64,000 nt of DNA. It comes from Paraburkholderia kirstenboschensis (GTDB taxonomy: Bacteria; Pseudomonadota; Gammaproteobacteria; Burkholderiales; Burkholderiaceae). The position numbers and the translations under genes are program-made. The DNA lies in assembly GCF_904848585.1 (NCBI RefSeq), contig NZ_CAJHCR010000006.1, positions 278,333 to 342,332 on the forward strand. Direction: 5' to 3'. Under the pieces are notes generated by a model. The model searched no databases. It saw only the letters and a program-made list of their open reading frames with translations, and was not told the origin of the DNA. Shown piece by piece: positions 16,677 to 25,080 of the stretch. The number at the start of each line of letters is the position of its first letter. Within the stretch, counting starts at the first letter, position 1.

Positions 16677-18677
16677 ATGTCGAATCGAAGCAAGCATGAC
16701 GCAGTGCGAAGCGTGAGCGGTCCCTCATCAGCGCGCGCGCCAATGCGGTCCGCCGCCCTCTTTTTCGCTGTCGTCACCATAGTGTGGTGCTCCCCGGTTC
16801 AATGCGGCGCAGCATCCGCGGCCGCGGCTGCATCCGCGGCGCCGGTCGATATCAAAGCCCTGTCAGGCCAGGGCCTTCGGTGCTCCGCGCCGTCATCGCA
16901 GACACGCGCGGCATCCGCCGGCGATCTGATCGAAGCCGACACGCCCAGCGACGGCACGCGCCTCTTCGCCGCGTCGAAACCGTTCGCGCTTGTCATCACC
17001 ACGCGCGCACCGCAAAACGACACGCTCAACTGGCAGATACGCGACGCCTGGAACGTCGTGCGTGCAAGTGGGAGCTTCGGCGTCGCGGCGGGCGCAACGT
17101 CAGCGACGCTCAGTTGCGCATCCACGGTGGCGGGCTACTTTGCGGTGTCGGCCTCGCTCGAACGCGCGCGAGGCCAGCTCGAATCGCGCGGCACGCGTCC
17201 CGCAGGTATCGCGACCTTCGGCGTGCTGCCCGATACCGCGCCGGCCTTGCCCGCCGTGCGGTTTCCATACGAGGACCTGCACCGGTTCGGCGGCCAGGGC
17301 ACAGCCTATCTCGCGCCCGGCCAGCATTGCTGCGACGGTGACGGCTACCGCCCGGTCTATACCGCGCTCGGCCTGACCTGGGCCAACGACAATCGCAACT
17401 GGTATATGGAGGAGCCGGATAAAACGGGCACCTTCAATCCCACGACGAAGCAGCTCACGCCGTACTTCCAGCGCGGCGACATCATGCGTCTGATCCAGCT
17501 CGACGGCATTCCCAAGTGGGCAAGCCCGACGGGCAAGCAGACTCATAGCTACGCGCCTACTTCACTCGCGCAGATGAAGGACTATATGGCGAAGGTCGGC
17601 GCGGAATCGAACCGGGTCCGCACGGCATATTTTCCGAAGCAGCGCGACAATTACTATCAGGTGACCTGGGAGCCGGACGCGGATGGCGGATTGCCGTGGC
17701 GCGACAGCGACGCCAATTTCGTCGCGATGTACAAGGCAGTGTGGGAAGGCATCCATCAGACGGACCCGCATGCGGTGGTCATGGGGCTCACGTATTCATC
17801 GGTGCAGGGCAATGTGACGTGGATGCGCCGTCTGGGTCCGCTTGGCATCGGCCGCTATATGGACGGCATGACCGTGCACGGTTATTACGACATCGGCACC
17901 ACGCCATCGCATCCGCCGGAGCGTGTCGCCGACACGCGCAATGAGGGCACCGTGTCGGGTGCGCTGGCTGCTTCGATGCGCGCGTTGCGCCACGAAATGC
18001 GGCAATACCTGAAGCCGGGCGCGCCGCTCTTCGTCACCGAGACGGGCATCAGTTACGACATCGGCGAATCGTATGGCAAGAACTATCCTGGCGCGGACGT
18101 GCTGTATGCACAAGCCGCGGTCGTCGCGCGCACTCATTTGATTCTGCTCGGCGAGGGTGCCGACATGACCTACGTGTTCTATCTCGCGGACATGCCGGAT
18201 GCCGCACCAGGCTATGGCATTTTCTTCGAGCTCGAACACGCGAAAGGCGCGTATGGTCCTACGCGGATCAGCCCAAAACCCGCGGCGCTCGCGGTTGCGG
18301 CGATGACACGCATCATCGACGGAACGAATACGCTTGGGGCGCTGAAGGGCCTGCCAGCAGGTGTCCATGCATACGCGTTCAGGAGGCTCGGCGGCGGCAA
18401 GATCGTGACTGCGCTCTGGACTCACGACAACGACAGATGGAGCGCGAAGACCGGCTTCAACGCGGGACAAAGCGTCGATTACCGCTTGCGCGTCGACGCA
18501 CCCGGAACGAGCGGCGAGGTCACCGCGCTCGACATGATGGGCAACGCAACGGCCGTACCGTATCGCGACGGCGTGGCGAACCTGAAACTGTCGCCCGCGC
18601 CTCTCTATGTGCTGTCCGGCAACGCCGACGTGTTCAAGGACGCGGTGACTGCGCCGGAAGGCTACGTTGCCCGATAG
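16677..18677 (+). CDS. Secreted clan GH-A glycoside hydrolase-like protein (GH39-like) beside EPS cluster
   Basis: A 666-residue exported protein. An N-terminal hydrophobic signal (about residues 24-45) precedes a beta-rich domain (60-185), a TIM-barrel region (about 195-560) and a small C-terminal beta-domain. Clan GH-A catalytic Glu pairs are suggested by QVTWEPD (Glu332, acid/base, end of strand 4) and LFVTETGIS (Glu455, nucleophile, strand 7), with MTVHGYYD between them. It probably cleaves the EPS made by the divergent cluster, as hydrolases in such loci trim or release polymer. The substrate is inferred from location. GGGGAA stands before the ATG. Confidence 0.75.
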   Translation: MSNRSKHDAVRSVSGPSSARAPMRSAALFFAVVTIVWCSPVQCGAASAAAAASAAPVDIKALSGQGLRCSAPSSQTRAASAGDLIEADTPSDGTRLFAASKPFALVITTRAPQNDTLNWQIRDAWNVVRASGSFGVAAGATSATLSCASTVAGYFAVSASLERARGQLESRGTRPAGIATFGVLPDTAPALPAVRFPYEDLHRFGGQGTAYLAPGQHCCDGDGYRPVYTALGLTWANDNRNWYMEEPDKTGTFNPTTKQLTPYFQRGDIMRLIQLDGIPKWASPTGKQTHSYAPTSLAQMKDYMAKVGAESNRVRTAYFPKQRDNYYQVTWEPDADGGLPWRDSDANFVAMYKAVWEGIHQTDPHAVVMGLTYSSVQGNVTWMRRLGPLGIGRYMDGMTVHGYYDIGTTPSHPPERVADTRNEGTVSGALAASMRALRHEMRQYLKPGAPLFVTETGISYDIGESYGKNYPGADVLYAQAAVVARTHLILLGEGADMTYVFYLADMPDAAPGYGIFFELEHAKGAYGPTRISPKPAALAVAAMTRIIDGTNTLGALKGLPAGVHAYAFRRLGGGKIVTALWTHDNDRWSAKTGFNAGQSVDYRLRVDAPGTSGEVTALDMMGNATAVPYRDGVANLKLSPAPLYVLSGNADVFKDAVTAPEGYVAR

Positions 18678-18701
18678 AGCTTCGAATGGATGGCGCGATC
18701 G

Positions 18702-18758
18702 GTGCGCTACATCGAGCGGCGAAACCGCCGCGATAGCTACGTAGGCTAGGTAGCGCAC
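18702..18758. other. Nested inverted repeats downstream of the glycoside hydrolase
   Basis: An outer perfect 9-bp pair, GTGCGCTAC (18702-18710) and GTAGCGCAC (18750-18758), encloses a perfect hairpin GCGGCG-aaac-CGCCGC (18716-18731). The RNA could fold into a long stem with an inner arm. No T-run follows on the plus strand, so it is not a classic intrinsic terminator. It may protect or process the 3' end of the hydrolase transcript. Confidence 0.45.
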
Positions 18759-18811
18759 AAAAAATCCGGGCCGGGAAAGCTAGCATTCCTATCGACGCGC
18801 TGGAGCCGCCA

Positions 18812-18973
18812 ATGAACGGCGCTGCATGGATCATGCCGGTACTCGCCGCGGTGGCCGCCGTGGTAGCCGGCGCGTTTATGTTTACGGCGGCGGGCGCACT
18901 CGTGCTCCTGTTGCTGTTCGCCTATGTAGCGGAAAAGCTGACCCGCGACGATGACAACCGCGGCGATTACTAG
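18812..18973 (+). CDS. Small membrane protein, 53 aa
   Basis: The ORF starts MNGAAWIMPVLAAVAAVV and ends in a charged tail KLTRDDDNRGDY. Residues 7-42 are almost entirely hydrophobic and could form one long or two short membrane helices, with the acidic/basic tail outside the bilayer. GGAG stands 6 bp before the ATG, a good ribosome site. It lies between the glycoside hydrolase and the Nudix gene, on the same strand. No family is recognised. The ribosome site and clean membrane pattern support a real gene. Confidence 0.55.
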   Translation: MNGAAWIMPVLAAVAAVVAGAFMFTAAGALVLLLLFAYVAEKLTRDDDNRGDY

Positions 18974-19027
18974 CGCTTGCAACAGCAAGGTCGCGCTAGA
19001 CATGGCGCCCTCGCCCAAGGAACTGAA

Positions 19028-19480
19028 ATGCTGACGGAGATCGACTTCCTCGACGTTGTTCGTCTAACGCCACTTGTCGCGATCGATCTGATCGTTAGCG
19101 ACGCAGACGGACGAATCCTGATCGGCCATCGCCGCAACCGGCCCGCACGCGGCACGTGGTTTGTGCCCGGTGGCCGTATTCTGAAAGATGAGAAGCTCGA
19201 CGCCGCGTTCGCGCGCATTGTGGACGCGGAACTGGGCATCGCGAAACTCGCGCGTTCGTCCGCGCGCTTCGAAGGCGTATTCGAGCATCATTACAGCGAC
19301 AATTTCGCGGCAGAGCCCGGCGTTTCGACGCACTACATCGTGCTTGCCTATGCGCTGTCACTCGGAAATACACAGCAGATCGGGCGGCCCGATCAGCACA
19401 GCGACTATCTTTGGCTCACACCCGCCGAGCTGCTCGCTCACGCGGACGTCCACGAGAACACCAAGGCGTATTTCCGCTAA
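19028..19480 (+). CDS. gmm: GDP-mannose mannosyl hydrolase (Nudix)
   Basis: A 150-residue Nudix protein of the Gmm/NudD/WcaH type. It shows DFLDVVRLTPLVAIDLIV, the RNRPARGTWFVPGGRI lead-in and the modified Nudix box GGRILKDEKLDAAFARI..ELG, in which the usual REXXEE glutamates are replaced as in this subfamily. It hydrolyses GDP-mannose (and often GDP-glucose) to GDP and sugar, with Mg2+. AAGGA lies 6 bp before the ATG at 19028. Next to an EPS locus that spends GDP-mannose, it can limit or redirect flux, as wcaH does in colanic acid clusters. Confidence 0.92.
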   Translation: MLTEIDFLDVVRLTPLVAIDLIVSDADGRILIGHRRNRPARGTWFVPGGRILKDEKLDAAFARIVDAELGIAKLARSSARFEGVFEHHYSDNFAAEPGVSTHYIVLAYALSLGNTQQIGRPDQHSDYLWLTPAELLAHADVHENTKAYFR

Positions 19481-19601
19481 CCACCCCGACATACGCGGAT
19501 CGCCGAAACGTTGGGTCATCTCCCGCGCAGTGTTATCCCGGCAACGTGGAACGTCAGACTATTGCCGTATGATCGAGCCCACTATAACGGCTCGAATCGA
19601 C

Positions 19602-21998
19602 ATGCGATCAGCGGTAGCCAGTTCTGTTCGGGGGTCATGCATTGCACTCGTCGCGGTACTCGCAGTGCTCGTGCTCGCCATGTTTCCAGCGGCAGCGCGC
19701 GCGGCCGGTTGCAAGGCGGGCACACTCGTCACGGTCGTCGCGCATCTCGACGACGATCTGCTCTTTGTCGATCCCGCGATCAGCGAGCGTCTGGATGCCG
19801 GATGGTGCATCACTACGGTGCATCTGATCGGCGGCGCAAACGGTGCGAACTTCTCTTACGTGCTCACGCGCGAACGGGCCTCGCGGCTCGCGTATGCACG
19901 CATGGCGGGCGTGCCCGACGCGTGGAGCGAGTCGAACATCGGGATTGCCGGCAAGCTCGTCCACCAAATGGTGCTGAAAGCAAAGCCCCAGGTTCGCCTG
20001 CTCGAATTGCGGCTGCCGGGCGGAGGCGTGCGCGGCGGTCGCCAGCCGCTCGGCTTGCTATGGGAGCAGAGCGCAACGCTTTCCTCGTATCCGATGAGCA
20101 CGGACGGCTCCGGGCGCATGAAATACGACCGCGACACACTGTCGGCCACATTGAAGGCAATTCTGGCTCAGGCCACGCAGATCTATACGCTTAATCCGGA
20201 CACCGTACCATTTGTGGAACATCCGGATCACATCCTTGCCGCACGCATTACGCGTCATGTTGCGCAGACCCTCGCCAGGAGCGTGCCGATCGTCTATCAC
20301 GTGACTTACCCGACGGGCGGCTGGCCGGCCAACCTTCCCGCTACCGAAGTGCAGCGCAAGCGAGACGTTGTCGCGAGCTACTTCTCGATCGACGGAAGCG
20401 AGTCGTCGCATGTGTTCGGCGAGTTTCAGTGGGACGGCAACTGGATCGCGCGGCGCTATGCATCTGCGGATCGCAGCGATCGCCGCGTGCCGGACTTCCT
20501 GGCACGTCCAATACAGCTATTCAACGTCGCGACGAATCGCTGCGTAACTGCAAACGGACCAGGCCGCGCGCCCACGCTCTCCGCATGCAATGGATCGGCC
20601 GCACAGCAATGGCGATGGGAACCGGTAACGGTCTATCCCGGCAACGCCCGCAATGCGGCGCTTGTCAGCGCGGCGACGTCGCAATGCATCGCCGAGCGCG
20701 ACGGTTATCTTCGCTCGGAAAGCTGCGATCAGTGGGACCTTGCGCAACGCTGGACGCCATGGGACTTCGGCCTCGTCTATACACCGATGCGCCATTGCCT
20801 CGGCGAAAACGACGGCAAGCTGACAATGCGCGGCTGCACCGCGCTCACCACACGTTACCGTTGGGCCACGACGCAACGCATTCAGGCAAACGATCTGCGG
20901 CTTGCCACGGCAATGTACGCAGACGTGACGGGCACGGGTGCACAATCCGCAGTCTATGTGCAGCGGCAGCACGATGGTCCCGGCTTCAATGTCTACGCGG
21001 CGTCGCTCGAAAAAAACGCGCCGCCGGCACTCTGGTATGCAGCCGCTGTCCCGTTCGATCCAGACGCCACCGCGCCGAGCTGCGCGGGCGACAAACTGTG
21101 CTTCGACAGCGCGCGCTTCCTGCTCGGCGACTTCGACGGCGATGGCAAGGCTGACCTGATGGTCGTCACCGCGCGAGAAAACGGTACCGCCTTCTGGCTG
21201 CTGCGCAGCGCGGGCGATCGTTTCGACGCGCCGCGCCTCTGGCTGCAAACCAGCACGGCATTCAAACCCGACCTGACACAGCAGTACGTGGCTGCGGATT
21301 TCACCGGCACGCGTAAAGCCAGCGTGCTCATTGCACAAAAGCGCGCAGATAGCGGGCTCGACTTGTGGATCGCGTCCTCTAGCGGCGCCGCAGACGTTGG
21401 CAACGCGCCTACGCTCGTCGCGCAAGCCCGAGGCCTCGCGCAGAACGCTGCCTTGCTGCCGATCGGCAACGCGGGCTCGCGCTCGTCGCTCGTCGCCGTG
21501 GAAATGACGCAAGCACGCGTGTCGCTCACGATCATCTCCAACGACGGCGCGCGCATGAGCATCGGCGAACGCAGAATGTTGCCTGCTAACTTCGTACCGG
21601 GCTTCGTAAAGACGACGGTCGCGTCGACGCGCGGCGACGATCGCGACACGCTGATGCTGGTAACGCCGCGTGTAAATGGCACCGACGCCGACACGCTGAT
21701 CGACATCGCCACGCTCGACCTCGCCGAATCGGCTGGCGCGCCGGTACACGTGGCTTCGTTGCGCGGCATGTCGTGGTCGGATGTATTCCCTGGATACGTG
21801 CGCGACACGCACGGCGCGGCACTCGTGCTTTATCGCAGAACCGACGCGACGCTCGCCGACTTTTACTTCACTGGCGGCGCACCCGCGCTATCGCGCTATC
21901 CGCTGGAAAACGGCTTTGCCCTGGGCGCGCCGCACGATCTCGGCGAACTGCCAGGGCTCTTTTCGGAGACGGTGAGAATCGACCGGCTCGCGCAATAA
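19602..21998 (+). CDS. Secreted PIG-L/LmbE deacetylase with ricin-type lectin and FG-GAP-like regions
   Basis: A 798-residue exported protein. The signal peptide covers residues 1-35 (ending AAARAAG). A PIG-L deacetylase domain follows (about 40-280), with the zinc motif AHLDDDLLF (variant of HPDDE) and the third ligand in EHPDHILAARI. A beta-trefoil lectin-like region (about 300-430) has Cys pairs and the QW-type repeat AAQQWRW. The C-terminal third has FG-GAP-like repeats, one with the Ca-binding sequence GDFDGDGKADLMV. It probably removes N-acetyl groups from an extracellular glycan while bound to it. An ATG at 19569 (11 codons earlier) is possible. It follows gmm on the same strand. Confidence 0.82.
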   Translation: MRSAVASSVRGSCIALVAVLAVLVLAMFPAAARAAGCKAGTLVTVVAHLDDDLLFVDPAISERLDAGWCITTVHLIGGANGANFSYVLTRERASRLAYARMAGVPDAWSESNIGIAGKLVHQMVLKAKPQVRLLELRLPGGGVRGGRQPLGLLWEQSATLSSYPMSTDGSGRMKYDRDTLSATLKAILAQATQIYTLNPDTVPFVEHPDHILAARITRHVAQTLARSVPIVYHVTYPTGGWPANLPATEVQRKRDVVASYFSIDGSESSHVFGEFQWDGNWIARRYASADRSDRRVPDFLARPIQLFNVATNRCVTANGPGRAPTLSACNGSAAQQWRWEPVTVYPGNARNAALVSAATSQCIAERDGYLRSESCDQWDLAQRWTPWDFGLVYTPMRHCLGENDGKLTMRGCTALTTRYRWATTQRIQANDLRLATAMYADVTGTGAQSAVYVQRQHDGPGFNVYAASLEKNAPPALWYAAAVPFDPDATAPSCAGDKLCFDSARFLLGDFDGDGKADLMVVTARENGTAFWLLRSAGDRFDAPRLWLQTSTAFKPDLTQQYVAADFTGTRKASVLIAQKRADSGLDLWIASSSGAADVGNAPTLVAQARGLAQNAALLPIGNAGSRSSLVAVEMTQARVSLTIISNDGARMSIGERRMLPANFVPGFVKTTVASTRGDDRDTLMLVTPRVNGTDADTLIDIATLDLAESAGAPVHVASLRGMSWSDVFPGYVRDTHGAALVLYRRTDATLADFYFTGGAPALSRYPLENGFALGAPHDLGELPGLFSETVRIDRLAQ

Positions 21999-22033
21999 CG
22001 GGTGGCGCGCCGGTCGATAAACGCAGAATAGAC

Positions 22034-23119
22034 TCAGGCCGATACCTGCATCGGCTGAGCGAACTTGCGCACAATCGACATATAGCGGTCCGCAGTGTCG
22101 TGCAGCGTATAACCCGCGAGTTGCCGGTGCGCGCGCGGCGTTTCCAATGCCTTGACGAGCGCGTGAGCATAGGCGTCGACGTCGGTCGTGTCGACGAGAC
22201 TGACGCCGGCCAGATTGCTCGCGAAACCGAACGAAGGAATGCGGTTCGCCACGACCGGAATTCCCGATGCGAGCGCCTCCAGAAATCCTATGCTTTGGGC
22301 TTCGAAGCGCGATGGCATTGCAAACACGCGCGAGGAGCGCAGCACTGCGGCGACGTCGGAGCGCGGTCCGCATACGCTGACCTTGCTCTCCAGACCGAAC
22401 TGCCTCACGAGCGACACCACCGCGCGGTGATAGTCGAGTTCCTCGACCACGCCGCACAGCAGCAGACGCGCTTCGGGTTCGACCTGCAGCACACGCTCGA
22501 ATGCGCGAACCGTGTCCAGTTGACTCTTTCCTTCTATGTATCGGCCAAGCTGAACGATCTGCTTGGACGGCACAGCACTGTCAGGTGCGGGCGAACCGTC
22601 GTGTCCGGCGAATAGCGACGCGTCGACGCCATTAGGAATGACCACCATCGAAGGATGCCGGCCAATCTCGCGCATATAGTCGTCGATATTCTGCTGCGAG
22701 ACGCCGATGATGGCTCTCGCCCGGCGCGATAGCAGGCGTTCGGCGCGCTTGAGCGCACCGTTCTCGAAGTCGTTGACGCCCGAGTGCATCACCCATGCGA
22801 TAGGCGTATGCACCGGCAACAAACGCACGTACAGCGCAGCAAGCGTGGCATGGGCAATGATGAAATCCGGGCGAAACTCGCGCACCACGCGGTACAGGTG
22901 CAACAGTTTGCCGAACCTGCCATGCCGTACATCGGGGAAGCGGCACATGACACCCGCCGCTTCCAGTTCGGCTCGAATAGCGATGAAGTCGTCCTGCTGC
23001 GGCAACAGCGAAGTCATACAGACTTCGTGTCCGGCACGCTGGTGGTGAATCGCAAGACCTTTTACGAGTACTTCTGCCCCGGACAATCGTGGTGCGTGAA
23101 CCAGTTGAAGAATCCTCAC
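22034..23119 (-). CDS. Glycosyltransferase family 4
   Basis: A 361-residue GT-B enzyme starting MRILQLVHAPRLSGAEVLVK, with the Gly-rich N-terminal loop typical of GT4. The C-terminal half shows VQLGRYIEGKSQLDTVRAF and SRFEAQSIGFLEALASGIPV, the nucleotide-sugar E-x7-E motif. It is convergent with the deacetylase gene and on the same strand as the EPS operon, but separated from it. It may serve EPS or another surface glycan. Sugar specificity is not readable. Confidence 0.85.
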   Translation of the reverse strand: MRILQLVHAPRLSGAEVLVKGLAIHHQRAGHEVCMTSLLPQQDDFIAIRAELEAAGVMCRFPDVRHGRFGKLLHLYRVVREFRPDFIIAHATLAALYVRLLPVHTPIAWVMHSGVNDFENGALKRAERLLSRRARAIIGVSQQNIDDYMREIGRHPSMVVIPNGVDASLFAGHDGSPAPDSAVPSKQIVQLGRYIEGKSQLDTVRAFERVLQVEPEARLLLCGVVEELDYHRAVVSLVRQFGLESKVSVCGPRSDVAAVLRSSRVFAMPSRFEAQSIGFLEALASGIPVVANRIPSFGFASNLAGVSLVDTTDVDAYAHALVKALETPRAHRQLAGYTLHDTADRYMSIVRKFAQPMQVSA

Positions 23120-23536
23120 GATTTATCTCTCTGATGACCGCCCGTTTTGCAGCGGATAGATGAGTCGGCCCAGCGAGCAACGGCTCACTGAACGCTCTCA
23201 TCCGATAGTTGGTATGTGGCGCACGCCTTTGCTAAGCGCACCGTTTATGAAACACGCGACCGGCCAATGCACCGGTTCTCGTCGCGAGAAAACGTTACAC
23301 CCAAGATCCAGCAAGTTTGCGCCAAGTCCAAGACTTCTTCGGCTTCGGTATGAGCGGTATCGCCCACTTGGGTGGTGAATTTCTTCTGGAGACCGAATAG
23401 GTCGGCCGATCCATTACACCATTTCGCGAAGTCGGTGACGAGCGTTAATGAGCGCTACCGCACATTGGACAAGAGTGATGAAAGCGGCGGGGGTCTCGCC
23501 GTCTATGTACCAGGGCAGGTCACGCAAACAGCGACA
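23120..23536. other. Intergenic region, nothing recognised
   Basis: The 417 bp lie upstream of the GT4 gene and downstream of the MFS gene (both minus strand). I see no gene with a plausible ribosome site, no strong hairpin followed by a T-run and no repeat array. It must contain the GT4 promoter. Confidence 0.5.
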
Positions 23537-25018
23537 CTACTTCGAGATATCTTCCAACGCGACATCGCGCGTCTTCGGTCCCAGCGTGCCGATAGCGAGC
23601 ATCACAATCGCCATTGCACCTGAAATAAACACGAACACGCCGTTTACGCCGAAGCGGCTCAGGCATCCAGCGATCACGAATGCGGAGAACATTGCCGACA
23701 GCCGGCTCCACGAATAAACGAAGCCTACTGCGCGTGCGCGGATACTCGTTGGAAAGAGCTCTGCCTGGTACGCGTGATAGCTGTAGGAAATGATGTTGCC
23801 CGCGAGCACGAGACACACACCGAGGCTGACCAGCAGCACCGTCTCGCGAACCTGGCTAAACAGCAAGCCGCACACCACGTTCACCGCCGCCATGAAGATG
23901 ATCACCGTCTTGCGCTCGAAACGGTCGGCAATCAGCAAGCCGAGCAACGGTCCGAGCGGCGCCGCCACCGCGATGATGCTTGCGTACATCAGGCTCGTCG
24001 TCACCGTAATGCCCTGCTTGATCAGCAGCGTCGGAATCCAGTTGGCGAAGCCGTAGTAGCCCATCGTCTGGAACACATGAAAGATGATGAGCATCAGCGT
24101 GCGCTTGCGATAGGGCGGCACCAGCAGATCGCGGAACGCCGCGCGGGCACGAACCGGCTCGGGCAATGCGGGTTCCGGCAGCGCTCGTCCGTATTCGCGT
24201 TCGACTCGCGCTTCGAGCCGCGTCATGATCGCGTCCGCTTCGTCGATCCGGCCTTTTTGCGCGAGCCACCGCGGGCTCTCCGGCAAACCGAGGCGGATCC
24301 ACCACACGACGAGCGCGCCCACCACACCCGTCAACACGACGAGACGCCAGCCGTCGAGACCAAAGTACTGATGAGGCACCAGCAGATACGAGAGAAACGC
24401 GACGATCGGCACCGCGCAAAAGCCGACTGCCTGCGAACACGCGGACGCACGCCCTCGCACATGCTTGGGCACGAGTTCGGAGATGTACGTGCCGATCGTC
24501 ACGATCTCCACGCCTATGCCGATACCCGCAATGAAACGCCACAGATTGAGCCCGAGCGCCGTGTCCTGAAACGCCATGATGACGTTCGCCGCCGTGTACC
24601 AGAGCAACGACCACGTAAAAATCGCGCGCCGCCCGAAGCGGTCGGCTAGAAAGCCGCACGCCGCGGTGCCGATGAAGAGCCCCGCGAACAACGCGGCAAT
24701 GAAGCTCGCCACGCCGCTCGTGCCAAAGAGGCCGTGCGTCGTCGCGGTCAGAATGCCGCTGCGCACGAGTCCCGGCGCGATATACCCCGAGAACATGAGG
24801 TCGTACAGTTCGAAGAAGAGCCCGAGGCTCAACAACATCACCAGCTTCCAGATGGAACGCGTGGCCGGCAAGCGGTCGAGCCGCGCCGAAATGCGCGCGC
24901 CGCCCAGCGCTATTTCTTCGGCACGGCTGCCCGCCGACGCACCGGCGCCCGAAGGCAAGCCGAGGGCGCCGGCATCGCCGACCGCTGTCGCATACACCGC
25001 CTGATTCGACGACTTCAT
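23537..25018 (-). CDS. MFS metabolite:H+ symporter (sugar-porter-like)
   Basis: A 493-residue, 12-helix transporter. The MFS signatures are visible: FLADRFGRRAIF between helices 2 and 3, the ISELVPKHVRGRASA stretch after helix 4, and LPESPRWLAQKG before the central loop. The N-terminal 60 residues are a soluble extension. The ATG at 25018 has AAGGAG at 7-bp spacing. It lies 62 bp after a family III CoA-transferase and an HMG-CoA lyase on the same strand, so it likely imports the organic acid those enzymes degrade. The substrate is not determined by sequence. Confidence 0.85.
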   Translation of the reverse strand: MKSSNQAVYATAVGDAGALGLPSGAGASAGSRAEEIALGGARISARLDRLPATRSIWKLVMLLSLGLFFELYDLMFSGYIAPGLVRSGILTATTHGLFGTSGVASFIAALFAGLFIGTAACGFLADRFGRRAIFTWSLLWYTAANVIMAFQDTALGLNLWRFIAGIGIGVEIVTIGTYISELVPKHVRGRASACSQAVGFCAVPIVAFLSYLLVPHQYFGLDGWRLVVLTGVVGALVVWWIRLGLPESPRWLAQKGRIDEADAIMTRLEARVEREYGRALPEPALPEPVRARAAFRDLLVPPYRKRTLMLIIFHVFQTMGYYGFANWIPTLLIKQGITVTTSLMYASIIAVAAPLGPLLGLLIADRFERKTVIIFMAAVNVVCGLLFSQVRETVLLVSLGVCLVLAGNIISYSYHAYQAELFPTSIRARAVGFVYSWSRLSAMFSAFVIAGCLSRFGVNGVFVFISGAMAIVMLAIGTLGPKTRDVALEDISK

Positions 25019-25080
25019 CGTCTGTCTCCTTGAATGCCGGTCTGCGCCGGATAAGCTTGATTGGTTATGTGCGCTGCTGA

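Noticed and set aside
20517..21812. Minus-strand open frame (431 codons) opposite the PIG-L protein
   Set aside because: The plus-strand product has a signal peptide, zinc motifs and FG-GAP repeats; the minus frame shows none.
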